DNA of 64,000 bases from Lentinula raphanica (lineage: Eukaryota > Basidiomycota > Agaricomycetes > Agaricales > Omphalotaceae), in assembly GCA_027919835.1 (NCBI GenBank), contig JANVFP010000018.1:868001-932000 (forward strand), given 5' to 3'. A program made the position numbers and the translations under genes. The notes beneath the pieces were generated by a model. That model saw only the letters and a program-made list of their open reading frames with translations. It had not been told where the DNA came from and did no database searches. How positions within the stretch are numbered: position 1 is the stretch's first letter; every line of letters starts with the position of its first letter. Shown here piece after piece: positions 53,374-64,000 of this stretch.

Positions 53374-53736
53374 TCAAGGTCTTTGGAAATATGACTCTCG
53401 ATTCGCCATCGAGAACCCGAAGCCTGAGTCGAGCAACGTCCAACTCGAATTGATGGGTAGCGTCTGCGTACGTTTCTCGAAGTGAGGAAGCGCGGATGTC
53501 ACCAGAGAACGTTTTTCAGAAGCTGGATAGTTTTGGCCCCCAAATCTCGAGTTGAAGGCCGCTAGCAAAAATCGGGTGAAATAGAAAAGACTGGTGCCCT
53601 CGGTTTCGAGTTCGTGCACATCCACCACAAATTCGAAGGGCACGACATCGACGGAGCATAGCGAATCCAGTTCTTCCAGGAGATCGATACAGTTCTCCAA
53701 TGTAGAACTAAGCCAAGCGACTTGGTGTTCGTGCAA
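53374..53736 (-). CDS. Hypothetical ORF
   Basis: 120 codons on the minus strand (HEHQVAWLSSTLENCIDLLE ... FFAF-type hydrophobic stretch LFYFTRFLLAAFNSRFGG). Composition is protein-like but there is no family, and splice partners on either side are unclear. Confidence 0.25.
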   Translation of the reverse strand: MHEHQVAWLSSTLENCIDLLEELDSLCSVDVVPFEFVVDVHELETEGTSLFYFTRFLLAAFNSRFGGQNYPASEKRSLVTSALPHFEKRTQTLPINSSWTLLDSGFGFSMANRESYFQRP

Positions 53737-54211
53737 TTCAGCTCTATGTGGTTGTCAGTTTAGTTTGCGATCCAAGGATGATTCGAGTGCTGAAGTCGTG
53801 CTAAAACGTCAGTAATAGATCGAAATAGATTTACAGAACATCACGTACTATTACACCAACACGCAAAAGACCTGAATTATGTATAATGACCCGATAATGA
53901 CCAATGTCAGCTTCCTACGTTCCAGTTCTTGCCATGGAATTCTATGGCGTTATGGAGGAGCTAATTCGTCGTCCGTGGAGAACAACTGTGAATACGCTGG
54001 TCTCCCAAAGGCAGATATGAAGCACTGGAAACTCGGAGAGAGCCATGGTAGAACCGGGTAGACGCGATGGAGGCTCGGAAACTGATATGAGAGGAAGAGG
54101 TTGAAGAGATGAGAGCAAAGAAGTGTGGGTAATTCGACGATTGTTCTGTCTGGTGAAGAACGGTCATGAACAATGAAAGATGGAGTACTACTTGTCGTTT
54201 GTTCTTAGCTC

Positions 54212-54220
54212 GTTCAATTC
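54212..54220. repeat. Left 9-bp target-site duplication of the foldback element
   Basis: GTTCAATTC here and again at 54746-54754, flanking the inverted-repeat element exactly. Confidence 0.9.
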
Positions 54221-54745
54221 CAGACTCCTTCCCATCCGCTTTAGCAGCTAAAAAAAATTCTGAATCTGAGGAGCATTTACTATATATGGTTTATCATAAT
54301 CTTATCTTGATGACATAATACCACGTGCATTTTGAATTTTTTTTAAGCTGCTAAAGCGACTGGCATAACTTGCATAAGCGCCTGGTGGCCTTGTTTGGTT
54401 CCACCATTCAATTCCATAAAAGTCTTTCCTGAATGTACATTTTTTTGGGGCACAAAGTGTCTGCAATTGATGCTCAAGTGCACATCATGCATCTCATATG
54501 CTTTTGCAAAATGATTTGGTCAATGGACCATTTGTTGAGTCAAATCTAATGGGCGCTACAAGCCGGAACCAAACAAGGCCACCAGGCGCTTATGCAAGTT
54601 ATGCCAGTCGCTTTAGCAGCTTAAAAAAATTCAAAATGCACGTGTTATTAGGTAATTGAAGATAAGATTGATATGATATACTATATATGGTAGCTCCTCA
54701 GATTCAGAATTTTTTTAGCTGCTAAAGCGGATGGGAAGGAGTCTG
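54221..54745. mobile_element. Foldback MITE with 182-bp terminal inverted repeats, 9-bp TSD (Mutator-like)
   Basis: The left arm 54221-54402 and right arm 54565-54745 are inverted copies, starting CAGACTCCTTCCCATCCGCT and ending in its complement AGCGGATGGGAAGGAGTCTG; a 162-nt loop separates them. The 9-bp duplication GTTCAATTC flanks both ends, a length typical of Mutator-like elements. No coding capacity. Each arm is itself built as a smaller inverted repeat (GCTTTAGCAGCT near one end, AGCTGCTAAAGC near the other). A shorter alternative reading is TIR CCAGACTCC with TSD TTCAATT (7 bp). Confidence 0.93.
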
Positions 54746-54754
54746 GTTCAATTC
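54746..54754. repeat. Right 9-bp target-site duplication of the foldback element
   Basis: GTTCAATTC, identical to 54212-54220. Confidence 0.9.
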
Positions 54755-54974
54755 CCACGCTTCACTCACTCCCAGCACCACTGATCATGACATCTTCGAG
54801 CAAGCTTTCAATCAAGATATCTGCCAATAAGAGGCTGTCATGCTGCATGCTCAAAGCTATCTGCCTACTCCCATACCTGCACTAGACGTCTGAAGCCGTG
54901 CCCAGTGTGTACGTGAGAACCTCACTTCACGCCTCACTGCTACAGTACGAAGCTAATGTTCTCTCACAAGTTCC

Positions 54975-55590
54975 ATGTTCATTCCATACACAGAACAAGA
55001 TAAACAACTCAATCCCGCAGGCATAAACTGGCTACAAGATAGAATTGTCGCCTTTCAACGACAACGATCTCCACTTTCCTACGCCGTTCGCCAAGCGGTC
55101 ATCAAGTTCAACGATCAAATGACTGAGGCCGATAAGAAGACTGTTGTGAAGCATTTCATACCTTGGATTCGGTGCAATCCATTCCTCAATAACCTATAGT
55201 GGTCTGAAATCCTAACGCTCCCTCCCCGTTAGAATCTTTCGTCAGCTCACTACCAACATTGTTGCTCACGGTGATCAGAATGGAAAGGGCATGACCCGCG
55301 CTCAATCTATCGAGTACCTCACTTGGCTTCTCAATACGCTCAAGGTCGACCAAACTCAGCTCAAACGCCCCGACGTCAATCCAGAACACGATCGTCACAG
55401 CTACGATGTCTGGATTTCCTGGGCTGTCGATACCATTTGCGATTGGCCGGAGAATTTGTTTCAAGGACGATCAACTGGCGATGGAGGTGGGAACAAGATC
55501 GATGTCCCGGACTCCATGCTCACCACTCCCGCACTACGACAAAGAGTCGAAGAAGCTCGAGTGAACCTCAAAAAAGTCATTCAAGGTTAG
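54975..55590 (+). CDS. Hypothetical protein
   Basis: A first open segment from ATG 54975 (YTEQDKQLNPAGINWLQDRI, then FNDQMTEADKKTVVKHFIPW) is followed after a short gap near 55,197-55,234 by a second (FRQLTTNIVAHGDQNGKGMT, SIEYLTWLLNTLKVDQTQLK, YDVWISWAVDTICDWPENLF) that stops at 55590. The join is probably a 35-40 nt intron ending CCGTTAG, or a frame break. Charged, soluble, helical; no family recognised. True start may be further upstream. Confidence 0.45.
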
Positions 55591-56249
55591 GGAAATGCAA
55601 TATCTTGTTTGGACGCCGACCAATATTGGGAATAACAATCATTCTAGGCTTGGATGTTGGACATGAGATTGGTGATGCGTTACCGGTGATGTACGAAGAA
55701 TACATTCCAGGAGAGGATGAGTGGTACCTACCATATCCTTGAAACACTATAGGCTATAGTATCACAAGTGCGTGCAGATCGTGCGCTTGCTCTATCTGGA
55801 TACTGATATGTCATGTCTAATAGTATTATTTGTATGTAACTACGATGTTTGTGTCAAGAAAAAACTCAATCTCGGTTGTGTCGCTGCGTGTCATGACCTC
55901 CGGTGCTGGAACTTCTGATCAGCGTCCGGAATATGGCCTTTGATGGAATCGAATGTCTGCATTTTTGAAGAACCCAGGCCAGTCCTGATTGGACTCTCTT
56001 TTCTCATTTAACATCCTCAAAATCTGGTCTGCGCGGCTTCAATGTGCCTTACATCTAGTTCAGACTCGACTAGGCGGGTACATGAAACAAGAGTGTTACA
56101 GATGCAAATTTCACCGTATGGAAGAGGTATCGAACATCGGACTAGTCAAATGGGCCTTCAGGTGAAGGCTGACAACGCTTACTTCGAGCTTCATGTTAAC
56201 GTTCAAATCCCCGTATCGTAGGCGTGATTTCGATGGATATACAGATAAT
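55591..56249. other. Intergenic region
   Basis: No gene supported. A plus-strand frame through 55,742 is a continuation in a different frame of the preceding gene. Confidence 0.45.
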
Positions 56250-57637
56250 CTACCAACCTCGTCGCTCGAAATCCGCCAGCATGTCCCTCGTCGTTTCTTC
56301 CTTCGTATGGTACACCAGTTCTGGACCGAGGATTTTCGGAGCCTTGCTGGCATCATAAGGGAAGATCGGTTTTCCCTTCTTTCCGGGGTTACCTTTTGGC
56401 AGATCCGTGTGTGAAGGAATAGGAGACGGTTTGAGCGCATTGGCTATGTCAACTGTAACAGATGAAGGGGGAGTTATTTTCAACCAACAACGATGTAGGA
56501 GGTGAACACGCGAAACAAAAACTTACTGAAATTCTGGTACGAGAAGTCTCCTTCTAAGATTATCAATCGTTCTCCGCCGGCCTCTTCTTTCTGCAGGGCG
56601 AGGACATGGGCCAGAGCGACATCTCGTATGTCGATCCACGCGTTTCCCACCATGGCAATTTCGTCAAGAGATTTGCCCCCCATATCGGGTCGAACAACAG
56701 AGTTGTACCAGTCGCCGGTAGATGTGTTAAGGGCTGCAGGAGAAGCAATTTCGTGTATGATTGGGCCGAAGATCTACATCGAAAGGGTAATTCAGTCGGC
56801 CATTCGGTGAGCTTGTGCAAGTGGAGAGTGGGTAATGTCAGACATACATATGGAGGGTTGAGGACTACGAGATCCCAGGAAATTTTTGCCTTGTTGGCGT
56901 TGTAAAGTTCCCAAGCAGCTAATTCAAGGAAGAAGAACGTTATTTTTGTCGAGAAAAAGAATACTGTGGTTCGTCCAAGTCAATACCTTTTTCAGCCAAA
57001 GTCTTACTAGCGCAATACTTGTTCACTTGGTTTGCCTTCTTCCCGTTTGCTTTCACATCTTCAATTGATTGTTCGTTATAGTCTGCTTCCGTGAAAGGCT
57101 TTGGGTCTGGAAGAAGAGAGATAACGGCAGCGGTGGATGACAATAAGATGAATCGCTTGAGATTCGGAACGGTGAGTGCGCTTTTGAGGATACTAATGGT
57201 TCCGTTAACAGCAGGAGTTATCAGTTCTACGCACGATCTTTCAATAGGTTATAGAATTCCAATAACAGAAAATCATGCGTTACCTTGTGGATCGTCTGCC
57301 ACGAGTTGGAACGGCGACGCAGTGTGTGCGATGGCGTCTACGCCTTTGATCGCGTCGTCGAACGCACCATCCTTGAAGCCGTATTCAGATTTCCGATTCG
57401 ATTCCCACTGAAGGTGGTAAGAATAGACGTTACCTTCGTGATGTCTTCGACGATAACCAACTCAAAGTTATCCCCATGCTCGGCGAAGATTTTCTTCAAA
57501 TGTACGCCTTTTCCTTCGGACCTAATCGTCCCACGAACTTTATAACCTTTTTCGAGCAGCTTTCGGATAACCCAGGCAGCGACGAAGCCATTGGCGCCGG
57601 TGACGAGGATTTTGCTTCCTGCGGGAACGGTAGGCAT
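56250..57637 (-). CDS. NAD(P)-dependent extended SDR (dihydroflavonol-reductase/GRE2-like ketoreductase)
   Basis: Exon 1 runs from ATG 57637 to 57434 and has the Rossmann motif VTGANGFVAAWVIRKLLEKG (TGxxGxxA/G). A 62-nt intron follows. Further exons read DGAFDDAIKGVDAIAHTASP, ELITPAVNGTISILKSALTV, FILLSSTAAVISLLP and VNKYCASKTLAEKG (YxxxK active site with upstream Ser). Then come LVVLNPPYIFGPI, WIDIRDVALAHVLALQ, and a last exon 56,445-56,250 ending DMLADFERRGW. These landmarks define the cinnamoyl-CoA/dihydroflavonol reductase-like branch that reduces aldehydes or ketones with NADPH. The substrate is unknown and no biosynthetic cluster surrounds it. Appears intact. Confidence 0.88.
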
Positions 57638-57696
57638 GGTTTGGTTATTTGATGAAGAAACGAGGAATGGGGGGTGTCAGACAAGGCGAGCAGCCT

Positions 57697-57704
57697 ATTT
57701 TATA
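57697..57704 (-). promoter_or_regulatory. TATA box candidate of the reductase gene
   Basis: TATAAAAT on the minus strand, 60 nt upstream of the ATG at 57637. Confidence 0.5.
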
Positions 57705-58277
57705 AAGGTGATGATTCTAAGGTCGGATTAAATTTCTAGAGCCTCCCGGGCTGATTTATTCACGACCGAGGGTCTTACAGCCAAGCCTTGCGTCAAACCA
57801 CAAACGGTACCCGGGGATTATCGGATCTGTTGCGATATAAGAAGTTCTGGATAGTTTCTCTTAGTCGCCACGACCACAACGAATCTCAATGGGAAATTTG
57901 CAAGCGCAGAAGTTTTTTGTTCGATCATATGGTCTCGTCATCTGAGGGGGGTATGTTACGATGGTCGTTTCAATCAGTGAAAGGGATCTCCGTATGATAC
58001 TCTCGTGAAACCCCGAGCCATCATTAGCATCTATAACGGTCTTACTCTTTGTATGCCTTCATCACTTTTCCCCTCCCGCTTTTAATTGTTTCGCACAGGT
58101 TCATTTAAGTTCAGTTCTTTCAACTTCCAGGCGGATCGTGAGGATCTCGAACTTCTTTTTTTTTCACGAATGATTGATCTCTAGTGTCGATCTTAGAAAA
58201 CGAAAAGCGAAACATGGCGGTATTCATCCAGACAACAGAGTATTTTCGGGACCATTATTGAGCATATGCCTTTTTGC
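57705..58277. other. Intergenic region between divergent genes
   Basis: No coding sequence seen. It separates the reductase (minus) from the DUF6534 gene (plus) and contains CT-rich tracts near 58,060-58,170. Confidence 0.5.
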
Positions 58278-58287
58278 TATATAGATA
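58278..58287 (+). promoter_or_regulatory. TATA box candidate of the DUF6534 gene
   Basis: TATATAGATA, 66 nt upstream of the ATG at 58344. Confidence 0.4.
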
Positions 58288-58343
58288 TAGCGGCAGCTGG
58301 TGGGAGCAAGAGTCTCTTGCTTCACCACATCTCCCCCCTCCAT

Positions 58344-60252
58344 CATGGCTCTTGGACCTGCAGAAGTAGCGTGAGTTTTGGCGTTTTCGTCTAAGTTCCA
58401 ATATTTTCTAATGACATGATGGCAGACATGGGCCAATGCTCATTGGCACCTTTCTTGCCCTCGTATTATTTGGAATATCCGTGACACAAGTGTAAGCCGG
58501 AGAAATACCAGACCGGTTCTACAGGATACTAAGATTCTTTCGCTTCGCTAGATACATGTACTGGAGTGCATATCGGAAAAAGTAAACGTTAACCCAGGTT
58601 CTATTACATCACGGCTCGAGAGCTGATAACAGTCAATGTCGCTATCAGGGATAGATTGTTCATTCAGGGATATGTACGGTCCTCTCGATCCGTATGTCCT
58701 GTGCCCTCAGCTGACTATCACGATCCAGGTCGTCCTGGTCTTCATAACCGACACTGTACACACAGTTTTCATCATGGCTTATATGTATTTGTCACTTGTC
58801 AAACACTTTGGTGCGGTTCCTTTCGCGTTTCCCGAGGCACGCTGATTACTGACATTGAAGTGCAGGAGACATTGCATATATCTCCGATTCGACTTGGGTA
58901 TTCGCTGCAGGTAAGCCCGGGCCCGATGACGTCTGGAGTTACCGATAGTTGATCGTGTTGATAAACAGAGCCGGCTCTCGTGGTATAACATCACAGCTTT
59001 CTCGGTTTACTGGATATGTTTTATCTAAGCTTCTTTTCGCACAGGGAATCATCGGTGGTCTTGTGCAAAGCTTCTATGGATGGAGAGTCCAAATCCTACT
59101 AAAGAATTGGTTCGTCACTATCATCATATTCATCGGTGCTTTGGCCAATATGCGTGAGCGCTTTCCTGTTACAACTTGTCGCCCAGCGGATTTACCAAAT
59201 CCTGGTTCCTTTGTAGTGATGGGAATCGCAACCGCAATCGGAGCGGACATTGTCAAGGCGTTCTCGGAGTTTCAGAGATTCCAAGTGGTAGTGATTATAT
59301 GTGTGTCGAGTAACCTTTATACCCATACTATCATCAGGACTGAGGAAAACTGGATGAATCGCAATAGGGGCTGTTACTGCTATGGCAGCGGATCTGATTA
59401 TCATGGCGACTTTGGTGTTGCATTTGGTACAGTATCTTCGAAGCTTTCCTATGATGAGCTGCTTCCTCATTCCCATTGACAGAGACACTTCAAGACGGGT
59501 TTCAACAAGGGCACGGACAACCAGATTGACAGAATCATACGTTGTAGGTGTATTTGCTAAAACTCTAATCTTCTACCAGTGATTCATGAATGATTGTTGA
59601 TCAACAGTGACGCTTCAAACCGGTACGCCAGCTATCTCACGTTTCCGTTTCCGTTTGCTGAGGCTGCTTATGCTGTCCAGGAATGATTACCGTCATTTGG
59701 GAGTGCGTCTTACTTTTTAACTCTTCCTCAGTTTCAACGCATTGACCAAAATCTGTCCGAACGTAGCATTGCGCATCTTTTGACTTTCCTTCTGGATCCA
59801 GCTGGCGTGTGCGTTGATCCTACTCTCACCATGGGTGAGGACTACGAACACTTATACATATTTTGTCTATACCAGGCACCTTTTCTTCAACTTCACACTT
59901 GCGAAACTGTACACAAACTCTATACTCTCTTCTCTCAACTCAAGAGGAGGATGGAAGTTCATGGATTCGACTACCGATAACGCAACCGTGACAAATCGAT
60001 CTGGGATATATACTGAACACGGAGTCAGTCAGCACGTATGTGGTCTTTCTTCCTGAAGGGGGATACATCTTCAACGAAATTTACAGGTTGAGGTCAACTT
60101 GGGTCATCACACGCGGAGTCGTCCGGAGGTTCGTTTGACAAGACCTTGCCCTCCTCAGCTGACTTATTCACTGTATCCATCAGGTCTTCATACAGGTCGA
60201 GTCTCACGAGATGATGGATCAGAATCAGAAGAGCGCAGCGATCGACTACTAA
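58344..60252 (+). CDS. DUF6534-type seven-helix membrane protein
   Basis: Multi-exon gene: ATG 58344 (MALGPAEVAHGPMLIGTFLA), then LFGISVTQVYMYWSAYRK, DRLFIQGYVVVLVFITDTVH, FIMAYMYLSLVKHFG, LVGITSQLSRF, FAQGIIGGLVQSFYGWRVQI, WFVTIIIFIGALAN, MGIATAIGADIVKAF, IAIGAVTAMAADLIIMATLV, HFKTGFNKGTDNQIDRIIR, TLQTG, FFNFTLAKLYTNSILSSLNS, RGGWKFMD and a hydrophilic tail ending VFIQVESHEMMDQNQ, with TAA at 60250-60252. The helix pattern, the Q.FYGWRV and LNSRGGW motifs and the PEV-VESHEM tail are typical of the large Agaricomycete DUF6534 family. Function of the family is unknown; plasma membrane location is inferred. Confidence 0.85.
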
Positions 60253-61497
60253 CCTGAATAGAATTGACAGTGTGTATTGATACAGACAACCCCGGGCCTT
60301 CCTTTGTATACCTTCCTTCTCTCACAGCTGCATACAGCTGCTCACCCATCATAATTTTACATCAATGGTCTACACTCTAATATCATGGAGTCACAGCGTG
60401 CTTCAGATATGGTCGAGCGACAGTCCTGTTCGAGATAATCCCTGGGAACTCCATTGTATGTGAGTCCTGTATCCTAGGACACCCGGTGGGTATCCTTCAC
60501 TTGGATTACAGTGCGCATGACTCGCCTTCATTGGCCAGTGAGCTATGCTCATCCTCCAATGAACATCGACCAACATAATGCCAATACCCGCAGAAGGACA
60601 ATTCATTATCCAGGCTTCTGCGGTCCCAAAGCGATCTATAGTTCGTGAAAACCAAGGTCAGAATTCAACTGGTCACAAAGGAGCACTGTCCATTTTCCAT
60701 GAGTCTTGGGTCGAGATTATCACAGGATAAGAACCTCGAATTGTCAATCTACTTGAAGTACCATATATTGGCCATGACAATGCAGTCAGAATACACATCG
60801 TTGAACATAGGACCCATTCCCCAGATCTTCAAGCCTCTTCAAGCTCTTCTGGGTCAAAGGGACGACGGCCCTGATGCTGATGCGCTTGGATTTGTTGCTG
60901 GATATAGAGAACCTGAGTTGGAACGGTTGACGAAGCTGAGTTCTTTACAAGGCTCAGTGGACGATATTTCCTTGAAGTTTGTAGTCGCCGTACTATACGC
61001 AATTCGGATTGTGAGAAAAGCAGAGTTCCGCGGGATTACGTCAGCTTCTAAGCTGAGTGGCTGACGAGGCTCTCTAACGCGCTGCTCAACTTCAATGAGA
61101 AACATTGCCATTTCTGCTTGCTGATTCCCTGATACCTCTACTGAGGTCGTTTCCAAGAATTGCAAACTATCCTTGCGCTCACTTGCCCTATCTGAATCAT
61201 CACAAATCGAAGGTCTTTCGCGGTGACGCGGAACGACAGGAAAGGGATTGAGATTATAGATCACCTACGTGTGTACCAGGAGATCAAGAGATACATCACT
61301 CTGATAGCTGTTAAAGGCAGGACTTCTCTGCACGTTAGCTGTATTTTGCTTTCTGATCAGGTTTCTGGTGCGTCAAATGTTCCTTCGTCGATATCTTTGC
61401 GCTCATTCATGCACTATCTGTCCAGCCAGCTTACAGATTTATTCACAATCAATGCTCAACCTTCTTTCACATTGAACCTGCTCAGTGAAGAAGAAGG
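60253..61497. other. Intergenic region, no firm gene
   Basis: A plus-strand frame at 60,645-61,064 and an overlapping minus-strand frame at 60,854-61,264 are both open, but neither has a recognisable domain or splice support. CAGCTGC...GCAGCTG-like words occur near 60,328-60,342. Confidence 0.4.
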
Positions 61498-64000
61498 ATG
61501 GAAACAAACAAGCCGCGTCGGCCGCTACCTGTCCCTGGTGTTCGAGCGAATTCGCCTAGTCAGGCAACGCAAAGACCTGCTACCCCCGTATCTGCTTCAT
61601 CACATCAACCCAATACGCCTACACCTGCACCAGCCTTGCCGCCACGACCAATAACCCCCTCAACAACTTCTGCTCTCCCTATCAAGCCCAAAGCAGTTCC
61701 TGCATCATCGTTCTATGCTGATCCCAGGAAAAAGGATTCCGGACCTTCTCGGAGTGCCTCAGCGTCAGAGCTGCTCGCTTCGACTGATAAACCGCTACAA
61801 GCCTCAGTATCGAAAGAAAAATTGGAAGAGAAGCTAGGGTCTGCTTCCACAACATTCACGAACACACCACTATCCGAAGATTATCGTGCTCCGGAGCTCA
61901 TTCCTGATGAGGAAGAACCGCCAGCCGTCTCCTCGGTCGTTTCTGAGTATACGCCGGAGCAAGCTGCGTCTGACTCGAGTTGGTCCAACCAAGTGAACCT
62001 GGGCAATCAATGGGGCAATCAATGGGGCAACCAGAGTGGCACTACGGCCTATAACGACTATGGCTGGGGTAGAGATTCAATGCTCACAGGCTGGGGCATG
62101 CAAGATACTGGTGACGCCGTCACGAGAAATACAAGTTCCTCCAAAATACCGATAACCAATCGCAACGACAACGACGAACTACATTGGTGGTCTGTCTGGG
62201 GCCGTAACTATCCTGGGAAGGGTGCCTTGCCTGTGTTGACAGCCGAGAGTATCGAGTTTGGTTTCCAGAGGGTGCTCGGAGAACGTGTCGGAAGCAAAGG
62301 CTTGTTCAGGGTGGAAATTTCTCCTCCTGATATTGCCCCGTCCGAGCAAAAGGATGTCAGCGGCGAGCATCCTGCTCCTGGTAGTTCACCACCTTCACTC
62401 ACTCGAACAAATTCCGATTCTTCATCTCGTCCCAAGCCATCTCGGCCCCGCCATCCGAATATTCCTCCTTCCGCGTCCGAGATCGAGATGGCAGGAAAGC
62501 CTCATCCAACTGCGTGTTATTCGCCAAAGGAAAACGCCTGGCTCATCTTGTTCTGGGGTGATCTCGCGGTGGTACCATTTGGTCAAGATCCTCTTCCACG
62601 TTTCGTCGATGAAGCACGAGGATATGTACGTCCTAGCTACGAGGATAGGATTGACAATGATACCTACGGTGAAAATTGTCTTGATTATATGACCGGGCCC
62701 GGCAATCGCGAATGTCATAACTTGACTCATCACTTTCACAAATATCCCAAATCCATCGATGGACGAAAATTGGGAAGTCCGGTTAGGCATTGGAAGGATG
62801 ATTTTCTGATCAATGGGTCAGAAGGAGGAGAGCCAATAGAACCGCCTGCGATGGACGCGAGTGCCACTGAGAGTGGCCCGGTACTGCTAGATTCGTATGC
62901 ATGCTGCCAATGTTCCTTCTACCTCGCCGTATCTTCTCCTTCTCCTGCATCGGGAGGTGTGTCTCCACTATCTCGTTCTCCCTTTCACTGGTCTGATGAC
63001 GACATTCTTTCTTGAGAAACAGGCATGGACAAAAGATCGAACTTGATACCAGGCATTATCCCTCTCGAAATTTGGAACGCCTACGTGAAAGATAGATTTG
63101 ATAACCCGAATCCTAGTATGACCAGGGAACAAACACTGTTGGGAGGATTAGAGACGTTGGTGATGTGAGTACTTTCACTAATGCAATCCGTTTGCGGCGT
63201 TTGGACCAGGGGACTGACAAATCTTCCCTAAGCATCATCCAAAATCGTTTGTGGAAGGGCGAGGACCGGAACATCAAGGTGACCGGAAAAGGGTTTACAA
63301 GGAGGTTGGGATGGGGAGATACAATGTGAGTATCTGTCCTTCGTTCATAGACTACTCTGATCCTCTCTTTCAGTCAATCTATTCTAGCAACGCTCTCTTT
63401 TTATCCTGAAACACACAAGAACCCCGCAAATCCCCAACAGGTTGATATTTTTCTTCGTGGGCCAGTAGTAACACCAACAACCCGGGAGGGAAGGTTGAAT
63501 CGTCGAAGGCTAATACGTGCTTGGGTGGAAATCAGTGCGTGGATCGCGCATTGGAAGGAGAAGGAAGGCATTTGTGAGTCTGTTCTTGACTTCTCGTCCT
63601 CTTTTTCTACATTCGTTCCGTTTTTTTGCTCTCGGGTAAAGTCTGAACATTCTACCCTTCGGTCTCTTACACATCTTCAGTCCTGGTTCTGATCGTCTCG
63701 TCACAGCTCAATCCATGGCAGCCTTGAATTACAAGGAACTTGAATTATCGTTGAAGCTTAATCCTGGGGAGAGAATGTCAGGGAAACGTATCAGAAGGCG
63801 ATTGGAGCGCACGTCGATCAGAGTAAGTGTGATAAACCTCTTTCGTCAACCCTACCATTGTTGATACTCCCCTGGCTATAGTCCCTCGTCTAGATCTTCC
63901 AACTACATTCCTTGACCAACTTTGTCTCAAAGATTTCAGCGATAAGTTCCACCTCCTGGGGCTCACCCCAACGGCCTGGACAGCGGATCTCCTGTGCTTT
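61498..64000 (+). CDS. UBP2-like ubiquitin-specific protease, N-terminal part (runs off window)
   Basis: ATG 61498 (METNKPRRPLPVPGVRANSP) begins a Pro/Ser-rich disordered N-terminus with three NQWGNQ repeats, then a folded part: DELHWWSVWGRNYPGKG, ENAWLILFWGDLAVVPFGQD, DYMTGPGNRECHNLTHHFHK, SYACCQCSFYLAVS. A GTGTGT donor near 62,957 and later introns lead to IPGIIPLEIWNAYVKDRFDN, TLLGGLETLVIIIQNRLWKG, KVTGKGFTRRLGWGDTIQSI, AWVEISAWIAHWKEKEG and LELSLKLNPGERMSG, reaching the right edge. This order resembles fungal UBP2-type deubiquitinases with their pre-catalytic repeats. The catalytic Cys/His boxes would lie beyond the window. The exon join near 63,575-63,680 is not resolved. If not UBP2, then another large Ub-pathway protein. 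Confidence 0.55.

Noticed and set aside
60645..61264. Overlapping plus (139 codons) and minus (136 codons) ORFs
   Set aside because: Neither shows a domain, signal or splice structure; one must be a shadow and I could not tell whether either is real.
1..64000. tRNA, rRNA or other structured RNA genes
   Set aside because: No cloverleaf boxes or rRNA-like conserved stretches noticed by eye; a tRNAscan or Rfam run would be needed to exclude them.

Overview
The window looks like nuclear DNA of a mushroom-forming basidiomycete (Agaricomycetes, probably Agaricales). Genes are cut by many 45-65 nt GT-AG introns with fungal donors (GTAAGT, GTATGT, GTGAGT). Several gene families are typical of that group: a DUF6534-type membrane protein, a Dal5-type MFS permease, a basidiomycete-style Helitron with a DUF6570-like N-terminus, and a TET/JBP-like dioxygenase in a repeat-rich gene module. 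I see no rRNA, tRNA, CRISPR array or operon. Species cannot be fixed from sequence alone.

Layout. 0-2 kb: an NR2C2AP-like discoidin-fold gene running off the left edge, divergent from a secreted-protein gene. 2.3-7.9 kb: three tandem copies (A, B, C) of one four-exon gene whose last exon carries a Zn2Cys6-like cysteine array; copy A has a one-base frameshift. 9.3-11.5 kb: a 13-exon Dal5-family transporter with two micro-exons. 11.8-31.1 kb: about 19 kb of accessory DNA wedged between two ordinary genes. It holds an AT-rich Helitron with an intact Rep/helicase protein and a C-terminal ubiquitin-protease-like domain, then a three-gene module (TET/JBP-like dioxygenase, long Ser/Pro-rich protein, acidic-tailed coiled protein) without a recognisable transposase. 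31.5-37.4 kb: host genes (TMEM184-type transporter, protein tyrosine phosphatase, an unknown).

38.1-48.8 kb: a second multi-gene module with a HECT-like protein, two unknown proteins and an intact DDE integrase. I interpret this as a large IS3-like eukaryotic DNA transposon. It is followed by a decayed 14-3-3 pseudogene, minisatellites, a small secreted-protein gene with an in-frame TAG, a threefold 0.3 kb tandem repeat and a perfect foldback MITE with a 9-bp target duplication. 55-64 kb: an unknown gene, an NAD(P)-dependent reductase, a DUF6534 membrane protein and the start of a UBP2-like deubiquitinase that leaves the window.

The host genes do not form an obvious pathway. The theme is a patchwork of ordinary genes interrupted by at least three mobile units and several local duplications. 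Two mobile units carry ubiquitin-system domains (USP-like in the Helitron, HECT-like in the integrase module) and one carries a putative nucleic-acid-modifying dioxygenase. Exon borders were placed by hand from splice consensus and reading frame, so individual borders may be wrong by a few bases.
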